The notes: generated by a model not told the origin, from the sequence alone. A DNA stretch of 64,000 bases from Glycomyces harbinensis (GCF_900101745.1 NZ_FNAD01000022.1:1-64000), one strand, 5' to 3'. Positions 54,221 to 62,976 are shown, counted from the stretch's first letter. A program made the numbers and translations.

Positions 54221-54541
54221 CTACTCCTCTTTCGCGGGCAGTTCGGCCACGAACGGGACGTCGCTGTCGATCTTGCCGACCTTGGAGGCCCCGCCGGGGC
54301 TGCCGAGGTCGTCGAAGAAGTCCACGTCGGCCTTGGTGTACGGGGCCCACTCTTCGGGGACGTCGTCCTCGTAGAAGATCGCCTCGACCGGGCACACCGG
54401 CTCGCAAGCACCGCAGTCGACGCACTCGTCAGGGTGGATGTAGAGCTTCCGGTTGCCTTCGTAGATGCAGTCGACCGGGCATTCTTCAATGCAAGCCTTG
54501 TCGAGCAGGTCCACGCACGGCTCGGCGATTACGTAAGTCAC
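54221..54541 (-). CDS. fdxA: 7Fe ferredoxin [3Fe-4S][4Fe-4S]
   Basis: A 106-residue ferredoxin. The N-terminal cluster motif is [19 protein letters not shown] and the second is [19 protein letters not shown]. Single-electron carrier in the cytoplasm and a possible donor for the sulfite or nitrate reductases of this window. The GTG at 54541 is preceded by AGGAAGG. First gene of fdxA-dapC; a TnpB element lies just upstream on the other strand. Confidence 0.96.
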   Translation of the reverse strand: MTYVIAEPCVDLLDKACIEECPVDCIYEGNRKLYIHPDECVDCGACEPVCPVEAIFYEDDVPEEWAPYTKADVDFFDDLGSPGGASKVGKIDSDVPFVAELPAKEE

Positions 54542-54672
54542 GAGTCGTCCTTCCTACAGCGCGCAATCGGGCGGACTGCGCTGAGATGAGCCTAAACCCT
54601 AGCGCCTGCCCCTCAGACGGGTCCTCCTGTCGGTTCGGATGGTGAGAGCCGCCCCTTGGTTCATCTTTTACA

Positions 54673-54692
54673 TACAGGTGGAGTAACCTGTA
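54673..54692 (+). repeat. left-end hairpin of the tnpB element
   Basis: TACAGGT, 6-nt loop GGAGTA, ACCTGTA, directly before the tnpB start. Confidence 0.5.
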
Positions 54693-54695
54693 AAG

Positions 54696-55841
54696 GTGAT
54701 CGAGTCGAGGATGCGGGCGTACCGGTTTCGCTGCTACCCGACGCCGGAACAGGCCGATAACCTGATGCGGACGTTCGGATGCGTCCGCCTCGTCTACAAC
54801 AGGGCCCTTGACGCACGCACCAAGGCCTGGTACCGGCGCAGGGAACGCGTCAACTACGCGCAGACCTCGGCACTGCTCACCAAGTGGAAGCAACGGAAGG
54901 ATCTCGCCTTCCTCAACGAGGTCTCTTCCGTTCCACTGCAACAGGCGCTCAGGCATCTCCAATCCGCGTACGCGGGATTCTGGGAAGGCCGCACGAACTA
55001 TCCGCGTTTCAAGAGGAAGCGCACTGCCGGGTCAGCCACGTACACCCGGTCGGCATTCACCTGGCGAGACGGGGGCTTGAAGCTCGCCAAGCACTCTGAG
55101 TTCTTGCGACTGAAATGGTCTCGGCCACTCCCACGTGCGTCGGCGCCGTCGATGGTGACGATCTCGCGGGACAGCGCCGGGCGCTGGTTCGTGTCGCTCC
55201 TGGTAGAAGCCGACGTTCCTACTCTGCCCGAGCACACCGAGGCGGTGGGCGTCGATGCGGGGCTTTCGAGCCTGTTCACCCTCTCCACCGGTGAGAAGAT
55301 CACCAACCCCCGGCATGAGCGCCGCGACCGCGAACGCATCAAACACCGCCAGCGGGAACTGGCACGCAAGCAGAAGGGCAGCAAGAACTTCCAGAAGGCG
55401 AGACTGCAGCTCGCCCGCGCACATGCGCGGATCGCCGACCGGCGGCTCGACACCATGCATAAGTTCACCACTCGACTGGTTCGCGAAAACCAAGTGATCT
55501 GCATCGAGGACCTGAACGTGCGCGGCATGATGGGCGACCACAGCCTCGCCAGGGCGATCGCCGACGCCTCGTGGGCGACCTTCCGACGCCTCCTGGAGTA
55601 CAAGTGCGAGTGGTACGGCCGCGAACTGATCGCGATCGACCGCTTCTACCCGTCGTCCAAAGTCTGCTCCGCTTGCGGCACCGTCAACGCGGCCGTCTCC
55701 TTGGCTGAGCGGACATTCAAATGCCGAGACAACAGCTGCGGACATGTCGAAGACCGCGATGTGAACGCCGCAAAGAACATTCTGGCCGCCGGACTGGCGG
55801 TTGCAGCCTGCGGAGACGGTGTAAGACCAAAGCGCTCCTAG
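54696..55841 (+). CDS. tnpB: TnpB RNA-guided nuclease (OMEGA effector)
   Basis: A 381-residue TnpB, normal length. The N-terminal domain begins RAYRFRCYPTPEQADNLMRT. RuvC residues are D187 (VGVDAGLSSLF), E271 (CIEDLNVRGM) and the Asp of EDRDVNAAKNIL (353-355), all present. The zinc finger is C324/C327 (CSACG) with C343/C348 (CRDNSCG), where the second pair has four rather than two intervening residues. An active TnpB cuts DNA matched by the guide of its omega RNA next to a short TAM. GTG 54696 has a poor ribosome site; ATG 54711 is an alternative. Its GC content is lower than that of its neighbours. Confidence 0.9.
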   Translation: MIESRMRAYRFRCYPTPEQADNLMRTFGCVRLVYNRALDARTKAWYRRRERVNYAQTSALLTKWKQRKDLAFLNEVSSVPLQQALRHLQSAYAGFWEGRTNYPRFKRKRTAGSATYTRSAFTWRDGGLKLAKHSEFLRLKWSRPLPRASAPSMVTISRDSAGRWFVSLLVEADVPTLPEHTEAVGVDAGLSSLFTLSTGEKITNPRHERRDRERIKHRQRELARKQKGSKNFQKARLQLARAHARIADRRLDTMHKFTTRLVRENQVICIEDLNVRGMMGDHSLARAIADASWATFRRLLEYKCEWYGRELIAIDRFYPSSKVCSACGTVNAAVSLAERTFKCRDNSCGHVEDRDVNAAKNILAAGLAVAACGDGVRPKRS

Positions 55842-55936
55842 CGCGGCGGCAACCGTCGTTGAAACAGGAAAGCCGATCGGGCGACCGATCGGAACGCTCC
55901 CTCCTCGGAGGGAGGGGAGGCCAATGCCATTTGTAG
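55842..55936 (+). ncRNA. omega-RNA 3' scaffold and guide of the TnpB element
   Basis: Directly after tnpB come CCGATCGG-GCGA-CCGATCGG (55873-55892) and CTCCCTCC-TC-GGAGGGAG (55897-55914), then GGGAGG. This is the expected form of the omega-RNA scaffold end. The bases from 55921 on would be the guide copied from flanking DNA. The RNA probably begins inside the tnpB 3' end, which I cannot place. Confidence 0.6.
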
Positions 55937-55951
55937 ACCCGAAGGCTTGGG

Positions 55952-56878
55952 GTGCGCCAGATGCTGGGACCGGAACATATAGGCCGTCGCGTGGCGGTTC
56001 GGATCAGGTTGGACGGCGTGGGACCGGGTCCCCGGTTCACGGACATCACGGGCGAGCTTATCGAGGTCGGCGCGGAGCGCTGGCGCGTGCTGCCCGCCAC
56101 AGGGGCAGCCGTCACCATTGACGCCGCGGCGGTGGTCGCGGCCCGGCCGATCCCGCCGAAGCCGACCCCGTTCTCGGAGATCATCGGCCTCGAGCGGGCG
56201 CTCGCGGCGACCTGGCCCGCGCCCGAGACCGCCGACCTGGGCGGCTGGCTCCTGCGCTACGCCGAGGGCTACACCAGGCGCGCGAACTCGGCGCTGGCGC
56301 TGACGGCGCCCGAGGGCGGGACCGACGCGGCGCTCGCGGCGGTGGAGGCCTGGTACGGCGAGCGCGGGGCGCGACCGCTCATCGCGACGGCCGGGCCCGT
56401 GACGAAGCGGCTCGACCAGGAGCTCGCCGCGCGCGGCTGGGAGGCCGAAGCCGAAACGGCCGTCCTGGTCCGCCCGATCGGGCCGGTCGCGTACGGCGGC
56501 GAGGCCGTGGTCCGGGACGCGCCGAGCGCGCGGTTCCTGGAGCTGGCGGGCCGGGGCCGCGCCGAGGTCGCCGCGAAGGTCCTCGGTTCCGGACCCGACC
56601 GCGGGTACGCGGAGATCCGGCGCGAGGGCGTCCTGGCGGCGAGGGGCCGGGGCGCGGTCGCGGGCGACCTGGTCGCGATCAGCGGCATCGGGACGCTGCC
56701 GGGGCACCGCAGGCAGGGCCTGGGGACCGAGGTCCTCAGGGCCTTGGAGGCGTGGGGCGCCGGGGTCGGCGCGCGGCGCGCCGTGCTCCAGGTCGAGACC
56801 GGCAACGAGGCGGCCCTGGCGATGTACCGGCGGCTCGGCTACGCCGAGCGCTACCGGTACCACTACCGCGGGCGCTAG
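55952..56878 (+). CDS. GNAT-family N-acetyltransferase
   Basis: A 308-residue acetyltransferase. An N-terminal SH3-like stretch of about 65 residues (RFTDITGELIEVGAERWRVL) is followed by a GNAT domain whose acetyl-CoA loop is SGIGTLPGHRRQGLGTEVLR, ending QVETGNEAALAMYRRLGYAERYRYHY. Homologues in this context are annotated as an N-acetylglutamate-synthase-like type; the substrate is not proven. GTG 55952 has GAAGG 6 nt upstream; ATG 55961 is possible. Its upstream region was replaced by the tnpB element. Its stop codon overlaps that of the next gene (CTAG). Confidence 0.85.
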   Translation: MRQMLGPEHIGRRVAVRIRLDGVGPGPRFTDITGELIEVGAERWRVLPATGAAVTIDAAAVVAARPIPPKPTPFSEIIGLERALAATWPAPETADLGGWLLRYAEGYTRRANSALALTAPEGGTDAALAAVEAWYGERGARPLIATAGPVTKRLDQELAARGWEAEAETAVLVRPIGPVAYGGEAVVRDAPSARFLELAGRGRAEVAAKVLGSGPDRGYAEIRREGVLAARGRGAVAGDLVAISGIGTLPGHRRQGLGTEVLRALEAWGAGVGARRAVLQVETGNEAALAMYRRLGYAERYRYHYRGR

Positions 56879-57366
56879 CGGGCCTCGGCGGCCTTCGCGC
56901 GGGACGGGTTCGCCTTGAACTCGAAGGCGATCTTGGTGGCCTTGAGCTCGCGCCCGTAGACGTCCACGCCGAGGGCCATGACGATGAGGAAGCCGACCCA
57001 GCCCGAGACGGCCAGCAGCGCGAAGTAGATGAGGGTCTGGGAGAACACGCCGTCGAGCGTCGGGTAGTCGACGCGGGCGATGAGCGGGTTGACCAGGACG
57101 GCGAACAGCGCCGCGATCAGGAAGACGACGAGGAGTTCACCGGTGATCTCGCGGCGCTGGCGGCGCACGCCCCACCAGATGCCGGCACTGACCGCGACGG
57201 CGGCCATGGCGCCGAAGGTGTAGACGCCGACGAGGTCGCCGACGGCGGTGCCCTCGCCCCAGACGTTCGAGGCGATCCGTCCGGCGAGGTTGGCGGCGAT
57301 CAGGCCGAGGGCGAACCCGTAGAGGGAGGGCCAGTGGGGCATGAGGAGGCGGCTGAGGAGGGTCAC
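56875..57366 (-). CDS. hypothetical four-helix membrane protein
   Basis: A 163-residue protein with four helices (LYGFALGLIAANLAGRIA, VYTFGAMAAVAVSAGIWW, LLVVFLIAALFAVLVNPL, TLIYFALLAVSGWVGFLIVM) and a short basic tail. No family recognised. The GTG at 57366 overlaps the upstream gene's TGA by 4 nt and AAGGAG lies 8 nt upstream. Convergent with the GNAT gene, sharing CTAG as both stop codons. Confidence 0.7.
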   Translation of the reverse strand: MTLLSRLLMPHWPSLYGFALGLIAANLAGRIASNVWGEGTAVGDLVGVYTFGAMAAVAVSAGIWWGVRRQRREITGELLVVFLIAALFAVLVNPLIARVDYPTLDGVFSQTLIYFALLAVSGWVGFLIVMALGVDVYGRELKATKIAFEFKANPSRAKAAEAR

Positions 57367-57815
57367 GGTCGGGACTCCTTCGTGGCGGAGGGGATTGCTT
57401 GCTTCGGGGCCTGCGATCCGGCGGCGGGCCGGGGCGTCGTGGCCGGTCTGGGACGAAAATACTGCCACAGCGCGACGGCGATTCCGGCGGTGCCGGCCAG
57501 GAGCAGCGCGTAGCCGTTGAAGCCGCTGGTGATCACGAGCGAGCCGGCGGCGGTGGGCATCGAGGCGGCGAGGACCACGGCGAACCAGGCGAGGGCGGTG
57601 AGGACGACGATCCAGCGTCCGCGGACGAGCCACACGCCGAGGGCGGCGAGGCCCCAGTTCCAGAAGAACGCGAGCGCGCCGGCGAGCGGCACGGCGATGC
57701 CGCCGATGTAGAAGGGCACCAGGAAGGACTCGATGAGCGCGGCGAGGAGCGCCGCCGCCACGACGACGATCGCGCCGCCGGCGCGGATCGCCGTTTCGAG
57801 ACCCTTCGCACGCAC
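57363..57815 (-). CDS. hypothetical membrane protein, DUF6113-like
   Basis: A 150-residue four-helix protein (AIVVVAAALLAALIESFLVP, LAGALAFFWNWGLAALGVWL, WIVVLTALAWFAVVLAASMP, GYALLLAGTAGIAVALWQYF) with a basic C-terminal tail. The layout recalls the DUF6113 family found near fdxA in Streptomyces; that assignment is from memory of the family's shape. Coupled to the following gene by a GTGA overlap. Confidence 0.65.
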   Translation of the reverse strand: MRAKGLETAIRAGGAIVVVAAALLAALIESFLVPFYIGGIAVPLAGALAFFWNWGLAALGVWLVRGRWIVVLTALAWFAVVLAASMPTAAGSLVITSGFNGYALLLAGTAGIAVALWQYFRPRPATTPRPAAGSQAPKQAIPSATKESRP

Positions 57816-58147
57816 GGTGGCGATCCTACGGCAGTGGGTGGGAGCCGGTTACCATCCCCAGCCCCACCCACCGCGGGGAAAGGTAGGACCCACTCTCCCG
57901 CCCGGGTCCGACGAGAACGCCGCGCTCGGGCACCCGTGTCACCCGAACGTGTCGTGCGGCGGCGCATGGGCGCCCGCGCCCGACGCCGGGGCGACGCCGA
58001 CGCCTCAGGGCGCCGACGGATGGCGGTTCGGCACGCTCGCCGCGCCTCGGCGCGGCGGCCCCGCCGCCGCGCGGTTCCCCTTGACCGCCTTGGCGTACCG
58101 GCGCGTTGGACGCGAGCCGCGACACCGCAATCCGGGACAATCACCTC
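57816..58147. other. 332-nt gap between divergent membrane-protein genes
   Basis: Contains GC-rich self-complementary stretches around 58047-58075 and a -10-like GACAAT (58136-58141) 6 nt before the SulP start, consistent with a leaderless mRNA. No gene seen. Confidence 0.4.
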
Positions 58148-59878
58148 ATGACCATCACCCGAGAGACGACTGCCACGAAACGACGACGCTTCCGACAGCT
58201 GTTTCCCGAACGGTCCGACTTCGCCCACGCCGGGCGCCACTGGCACACCGACCTCCTCGCCGGGCTCACCGTCGCGGTCGTCGCGCTGCCGCTGGCGCTC
58301 GGGTTCGGCATCGCCTCGGGGCTGGGGGCCTTCGCCGGCCTCATCACCTCGATCATCGCCGGCGTCCTCGCCGCGCTCCTGGGCGGCTCGAACCTCCAGG
58401 TCACCGGCCCCACCGGCACCATGGCGGTGGTCCTGGTCCCCCTCGCGGCCACCCACAGCCACGCGGGCGTCATGCTCGTCGGCATCATGGCCGGGCTCAT
58501 GCTCATCGCCCTCGCCGTCGCGGGCGCGGGCCGGTACGCCCGCTACGTGCCCGTCCCGGTCGTCGAGGGCTTCACCGCGGGCGTCGGCGTCGTCATCGCG
58601 ATCCAGCAGCTGCCGCCCGCGCTCGGCCTGCCGGCGCAGAACGCGCACCTGCTCACGGGCGCATGGGATTCGGTCGCGGCCTTCGCCGCGGAGCCCGACT
58701 GGGGCCCGCCCGCGGTCGCCTTCGCGGTCGCCGCCGCGGTCCTGCTCGGCTCGCGCCTGCACTCCCAGATCCCGACCCCGCTCCTGGCGGTCGTCGCCGC
58801 CACGGCCGTGACCTGGTTCGCGCACCTCGAAGTCGGCGTCATCGGGTCGCTCCCGCGCACGATCCCGGCCCCCGAAGCCGGGTTCTTCGACTTCGCCTTC
58901 GCCGAGATGCCCGACCTGGTGGCCGCCGCGATCGCGATCTGCGCCCTGTGCGCGCTCGAGTCCCTGCTCTCGGCCACCGTGGCCGACAACATGACCGTCG
59001 ACCAGCACCACAACCCCGACCGCGAGCTGTTCGGGCAGGGCGTGGGCAACCTGGTGACGCCGTTCTTCGGCGGCATGCCGTCCTCGGGGGCGCTCGCGCG
59101 CACCGCGGTCAACGTCCGCTCGGGCGCGGCCGGGCGCCTCGCCTCGCTCACGCACGCGCTCGTGCTGGCGCTCATGATGCTCGCGCTCGCCCCGCTGGTC
59201 GCGCACGTCCCGCTCGCGGCCCTCGCCGGGGTCCTCATCGCGACCTCGATCCGCATGATCGAGGTCGGCTCCATGCTCGCCCTGGCGCGCTCGACGCGGT
59301 CCGACGCGGCCGTCATGTGGCTGACCCTCGCCGCGACCGTGGTCCTCGACCTGGTGTGGGCGGTCGCGGTCGGCGTCGCGCTCGCCGGGCTCCTGGCGCT
59401 GGGCCGGATCTCCAGGTCCGTGTCCGTCGAGGAGGAGCCGATCGAGCCGGCCGACCACCACGACGAGGAGGCCGCGCTGCTCCACGAGCACATCGTGGCC
59501 TACCGGCTGGAGGGCCCGCTGTTCTTCGCCGCGGCCCACCGGTTCCTGCTCCAGCTCCTCGACGTCGCCGACGTGCGGGTCGTGGTCCTGCGTATGAGCC
59601 GCGTGTACACAATGGACGCATCCGGTGCGACGGTCCTCGCCGACGCGGTGCGACGCCTGGAGCACCGCGGCATAGCGGTCTACCTCTCCGGTCTCGAACC
59701 GGTGCACGCGAAACCGCTCGAAGCCCTCGGCATCCTGGAGCCGCTGTGGCAGCAGGGCCGGCTGTTCGAGCACACCAGCGAGGCCATCGCGGCCGCCCGC
59801 CGGCGCCTGAAGTCCGACGGGCTCCTAGAGCAGCTCGAAGCGGAGGCCGCCGCTCAGGCCGAAGCGGAGCGCCCATAG
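58148..59878 (+). CDS. SulP-family anion transporter with STAS domain
   Basis: A 576-residue SLC26/SulP transporter. About 12-14 helices begin at AGLTVAVVALPLALGFGIASG; the family signature region GPTGTMAVVLVPL and the helix-10 motif FGGMPSSGALARTAVNVRSGA are present. The cytoplasmic C-terminal STAS domain spans about 440-550 (YRLEGPLFFAAAHRFLLQL, MDASGATVLADAVRRL). It imports sulfate, bicarbonate or a similar anion; no carbonic anhydrase or sulfate gene adjoins. The ATG at 58148 has no Shine-Dalgarno. Its 3' end overlaps the convergent heparinase-like gene by 54 nt. Confidence 0.9.
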   Translation: MTITRETTATKRRRFRQLFPERSDFAHAGRHWHTDLLAGLTVAVVALPLALGFGIASGLGAFAGLITSIIAGVLAALLGGSNLQVTGPTGTMAVVLVPLAATHSHAGVMLVGIMAGLMLIALAVAGAGRYARYVPVPVVEGFTAGVGVVIAIQQLPPALGLPAQNAHLLTGAWDSVAAFAAEPDWGPPAVAFAVAAAVLLGSRLHSQIPTPLLAVVAATAVTWFAHLEVGVIGSLPRTIPAPEAGFFDFAFAEMPDLVAAAIAICALCALESLLSATVADNMTVDQHHNPDRELFGQGVGNLVTPFFGGMPSSGALARTAVNVRSGAAGRLASLTHALVLALMMLALAPLVAHVPLAALAGVLIATSIRMIEVGSMLALARSTRSDAAVMWLTLAATVVLDLVWAVAVGVALAGLLALGRISRSVSVEEEPIEPADHHDEEAALLHEHIVAYRLEGPLFFAAAHRFLLQLLDVADVRVVVLRMSRVYTMDASGATVLADAVRRLEHRGIAVYLSGLEPVHAKPLEALGILEPLWQQGRLFEHTSEAIAAARRRLKSDGLLEQLEAEAAAQAEAERP

Positions 59879-61366
59879 CCGGTCGGGCGCGCCGCGGTGG
59901 TCGGTGGTGTCCACCGAGTCGATCACGGCGTCCTCGGGGTTGACGCCGTGGAGGACGAGCGTGCCGCGCTCCCCCGCCCACACGGCGCGGTCGCCCTCGA
60001 GTTCGGGACAGATGCGGCTGACGAACGTCTCGGTGATCTCAGGACCGAAGTCCTCCAACGTGATCGTGTCCTCGGTCCACGCGAACTTGCGGATGAGCGC
60101 GCCGTCGCCGTAGGCGTCGATGTACGCCTCGACGCCGTTGCCGGTGTCGACCAGTTCGGCGCGCGAGTCCTCGCCGAGCTGCTGCCCGGCGCCCTCGACC
60201 GTGGGCACCGAGTGCCACGCCGAGGACGGGTGGACCTGCTCGTAGCGCTCGTCCCCGAAGTACGCGGCGGTGTACTCGCCCGCGCCGGGGTCGCACACGA
60301 GCTGCTCGCCGTCGACGGCGATGAGGAACGAGCCCAGGTCGAGGTGGTTGTGCGGCTCGTCGTTGTAGCCGCCCTTGACCGCGAGCGCCCACATGCGCCG
60401 GCCGCTGCGGCGGCGCTCGACGAACCAGCCGACGTCGGCGAGGAACGCCCGGCCGGGCTCGACCGTGTCGCCGAGGGGCCGGCCCCATTCGAGGGTGCGG
60501 GTGAGCGGGGCCCAGCGGGCGCACGCGTCGTCGGCGAAGGTCTGGGTCCGGGCGGCGGCGGGCAGCGGGACGCCGAGCCGGTCGTGCAGGCGCGTGAGCA
60601 GGCCGGCGGGCAGGAGCGTGTCGGGCCCGGCGTCGCCGAAGGTCGCGAACGAACCGGGGTAGAGCTGGGCGCGGGCGGGGAACGCGGCGATCGCCTCGTT
60701 GCCGGCGAGGAGGTCCTCGCCGGTGGCGTCGCGCCAGGCCTCCGCGAAATAGGTGAAGTAGCCGAACCCGTAGACCCAGTAGTCGACCCCCTCGACGCAG
60801 CCGCCGTCGGGGCCGAAGGAGAACAGGTAGCTCTGGAGCGCGGGCAGGATGCGGCCGCGGACGCGGTCGAGGTCGTAGCCCAGGGCGAGGGCGGCCATGC
60901 CGGCGGCGCCGGCGCACACGGCGGTCCAGTTGGAGATCCGCAGCTCCCACCACAGCGGGAACTCGGATTCGAAGAGCGGGTCGAGCACGCGTTCGCGGAT
61001 CTCGGCCTCGATCTCGGCCGCGCCTTCGACGTCGTCGCGCAGGCGCAGGATCTCCGCGAGGGTCTGGGCGGTCTCGCAGGCGAAGAGGTCGACGCAGGTG
61101 CGCGGGTCGAAGTCGATGCCCCAGTGGGCGGGCAGGGCCCAGGAGCGCTCCTGGCAGACGTCCTTGAGCAGTGAGGACAGGGCGGGCCCCTCGCCGACGA
61201 CGGCGAGCGCGGCGAGGTGGCGCCGGCGGGCGAAGTACTGGGCCTCGTAGGGCAGGCGCCGGCCGTCGGCCGCGAAGTCGTCCGCCAGCGCGGGGTCGAA
61301 GGCGGGTACGGGCCGCGCGGCGATCTCGCGCAGTTCTTCAAGCAGCGCCGTACGAAGGTCGCTCAA
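59825..61366 (-). CDS. heparinase II/III-like protein
   Basis: A 513-residue protein with an alpha-toroid first half (NWTAVCAGAAGMAALAL, GCVEGVDYWVYGFGYFTYF) and a beta-rich second half. The hallmark is GGYNDEPHNHLDLGSFLIAV, matching the H/N motif of the heparinase II/III family, followed by VCDPGAGEYT. No signal peptide is seen, so it probably acts in the cytoplasm on an imported uronic-acid-type oligosaccharide. TTG 61366 is the only reasonable start; AAAGG is about 10 nt upstream. It is divergent from the MerR regulator and overlaps sulP at the 3' end. Confidence 0.75.
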   Translation of the reverse strand: MSDLRTALLEELREIAARPVPAFDPALADDFAADGRRLPYEAQYFARRRHLAALAVVGEGPALSSLLKDVCQERSWALPAHWGIDFDPRTCVDLFACETAQTLAEILRLRDDVEGAAEIEAEIRERVLDPLFESEFPLWWELRISNWTAVCAGAAGMAALALGYDLDRVRGRILPALQSYLFSFGPDGGCVEGVDYWVYGFGYFTYFAEAWRDATGEDLLAGNEAIAAFPARAQLYPGSFATFGDAGPDTLLPAGLLTRLHDRLGVPLPAAARTQTFADDACARWAPLTRTLEWGRPLGDTVEPGRAFLADVGWFVERRRSGRRMWALAVKGGYNDEPHNHLDLGSFLIAVDGEQLVCDPGAGEYTAAYFGDERYEQVHPSSAWHSVPTVEGAGQQLGEDSRAELVDTGNGVEAYIDAYGDGALIRKFAWTEDTITLEDFGPEITETFVSRICPELEGDRAVWAGERGTLVLHGVNPEDAVIDSVDTTDHRGAPDRLWALRFGLSGGLRFELL

Positions 61367-61464
61367 GAGACCAACGCCTTTCGGGATAAGGTGGGGAGGG
61401 GGCGGGGGATCCTGCCGTGGCTCAACGGTAACGCGGGCGCGCTTTCCGTCATAGACTCCCTCGT

Positions 61465-62127
61465 ATGCGCATCGGGGAGCTGTCGGAGCGGACGGGCGTT
61501 CCGGCCGCCACCATCAAGTACTACCTGCGGGAACGCCTCCTGCAGCCGGGCGAGCACGTCGAGGGCAACACCGTGGAGTACGGGCCCGGGCACGTGCACC
61601 GGCTGACGCTCATCAGGGCCCTGTCGGAGACGGCGGGGCTGTCGGTGGCGCAGATCGGCGAGGTGCTGACCGTCCTTGCGCGCCATCCGGAGTCGGGATT
61701 CCAGGCGATGGGCGCGGCCCTCGCGGCGACGCACCGGGACCCGAAGTTCTCCCTGGGGAGCGAGGGGACCTCGGAGGCGGCGGAGCGGACGGTGGACCAG
61801 CTGCTGGGCGAGTACGGCTGGGCCGAGGTGGCGCCGCCGAACTACCGGGACGCGCTGGTGACGGCGCTGACGGCGTTCTACCGGTTGGGGAACCCCGACC
61901 CGCAGGAGGTCCTGGGCCATTATGCGGACGCGGCGGCGGCGCTGGCCTCGGCGGACATGGAGGCGATCGCGGAGGCGACGAGGATCGAGGGCGTCGACGT
62001 GGAGCAGGCGGTGGTGGCGACGGTGCTGGGCGAGACGATCTTCGCGGCGCTGCGGCGCATCGCGCACGTCGCGGCCTCGGCCAGGACGCAGGCCGAGCAG
62101 GGGCCTTCGGGCACAATGGGGTCGTGA
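61465..62127 (+). CDS. MerR-family transcriptional regulator
   Basis: A 220-residue regulator. The N-terminal winged helix is MRIGELSERTGVPAATIKYY with YLRERLL and an arm RLTLIRALSETAGLSVAQI; it lacks the cysteines of metal sensors. The 140-residue C-terminal part is all-helical with no recognised ligand domain. TAGACT (61452-61457) lies 7 nt before the ATG, so the mRNA is probably leaderless. It could control the divergent heparinase-like gene. Confidence 0.88.
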   Translation: MRIGELSERTGVPAATIKYYLRERLLQPGEHVEGNTVEYGPGHVHRLTLIRALSETAGLSVAQIGEVLTVLARHPESGFQAMGAALAATHRDPKFSLGSEGTSEAAERTVDQLLGEYGWAEVAPPNYRDALVTALTAFYRLGNPDPQEVLGHYADAAAALASADMEAIAEATRIEGVDVEQAVVATVLGETIFAALRRIAHVAASARTQAEQGPSGTMGS

Positions 62128-62166
62128 GAGCGAACCCGACTTCTTCGTCTTCCCGGCGGCTCGGCC

Positions 62167-62976
62167 GTGGCTGAGGGACTGCGCATCGACCGCGACCCGC
62201 GCCGTCCGAGCATGATGCACCTGCTGGCGGACGGGGTGGTCCAGGCGACGATCGACCTCGACGACCCGTCCTATCTGGACGCGGAGTACATGCAGCGGAT
62301 CGCCTACCTGGTGGACGCGATGGCGGAGCCGAAGCGGCCGCTGCGGGTGCTGCACCTGGGCGCGGGGGGCCTGGCGCTGGCGCGGTACGCGGCCGCGACG
62401 CGTCCGGGCTCGTACCAGCAGGCGGTGGAGACGAACGAGGCGCTGGTCGCGCTGGTGCGGGCGGAGGCGCCGCTGCCGCGCGGGGTCAAGGTGAAGATCC
62501 GGCACACCGATGCGCGCGAGGCGGTCGAGAGCGCCCCCGAGGCGAGCTACGAGCTCATCATCACCGACGTGTACGCCGAGGCGCGCGTGCCGGCGCATGT
62601 CACGAGCACCGAGTTCCTGGCGGCGGCGCGGCGGGTGCTGCGTCCGGGCGGGCATTACGCGGTGAACCTGTGCGACGGCGGTCAGATGCGGTTCCTCAAG
62701 CCGGCGCTGGCGGCGATGGGCGCGGTGTGGCCGCACGTGGCGGTCATGGCGGAGCCGGCGGTCCTGCGGGGACGGCGGTTCGGGAACGTGGTCGCGGTGG
62801 CGGCGGACGTCGAGCTGCCGGTGGCGGCGCTGCGGCGCCGCTGCGCGGGCGCGGCCTTCCCGTGCCGGCTGCTGGAGGGCGCGGAGCTGCGGGACTACAT
62901 CGGGGGCGCGGTCGCGGCGACGGATGCGACCGCGATCCAGTCCCCGCCGCCGCCGAGGTCCCTGAGGAGCTTCTGA
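62167..62976 (+). CDS. spermidine synthase-like methyltransferase-fold protein
   Basis: A 269-residue protein of the spermidine-synthase fold: SYLDAEYMQRIAYLVDAM, VLHLGAGGLALARYAAA (SAM/dcSAM loop), AVETNEALVALV, TDAREAVESAP, and YELIITDVYAEARVPAHV in place of the usual catalytic Asp segment. It may be a polyamine aminopropyltransferase or a methyltransferase; in actinomycetes such stand-alone proteins have no proven role. GTG 62167, 39 nt after merR. Confidence 0.75.
   Translation: MAEGLRIDRDPRRPSMMHLLADGVVQATIDLDDPSYLDAEYMQRIAYLVDAMAEPKRPLRVLHLGAGGLALARYAAATRPGSYQQAVETNEALVALVRAEAPLPRGVKVKIRHTDAREAVESAPEASYELIITDVYAEARVPAHVTSTEFLAAARRVLRPGGHYAVNLCDGGQMRFLKPALAAMGAVWPHVAVMAEPAVLRGRRFGNVVAVAADVELPVAALRRRCAGAAFPCRLLEGAELRDYIGGAVAATDATAIQSPPPPRSLRSF

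Larger units (their letters stand above)
54673..55920 (+). mobile_element. solitary tnpB (IS200/IS605-related, IS1341-like) element
   Basis: The element contains tnpB without a tnpA transposase. The left boundary is put near the TACAGGT/ACCTGTA hairpin (54673-54692), which precedes tnpB as subterminal hairpins do in this family. The right boundary is put at 55920, after two stacked hairpins and the GGGAGG end typical of these elements. No target duplication is expected for the family. It interrupts the space between fdxA and the GNAT gene. The left end is the less certain one. Confidence 0.6.
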
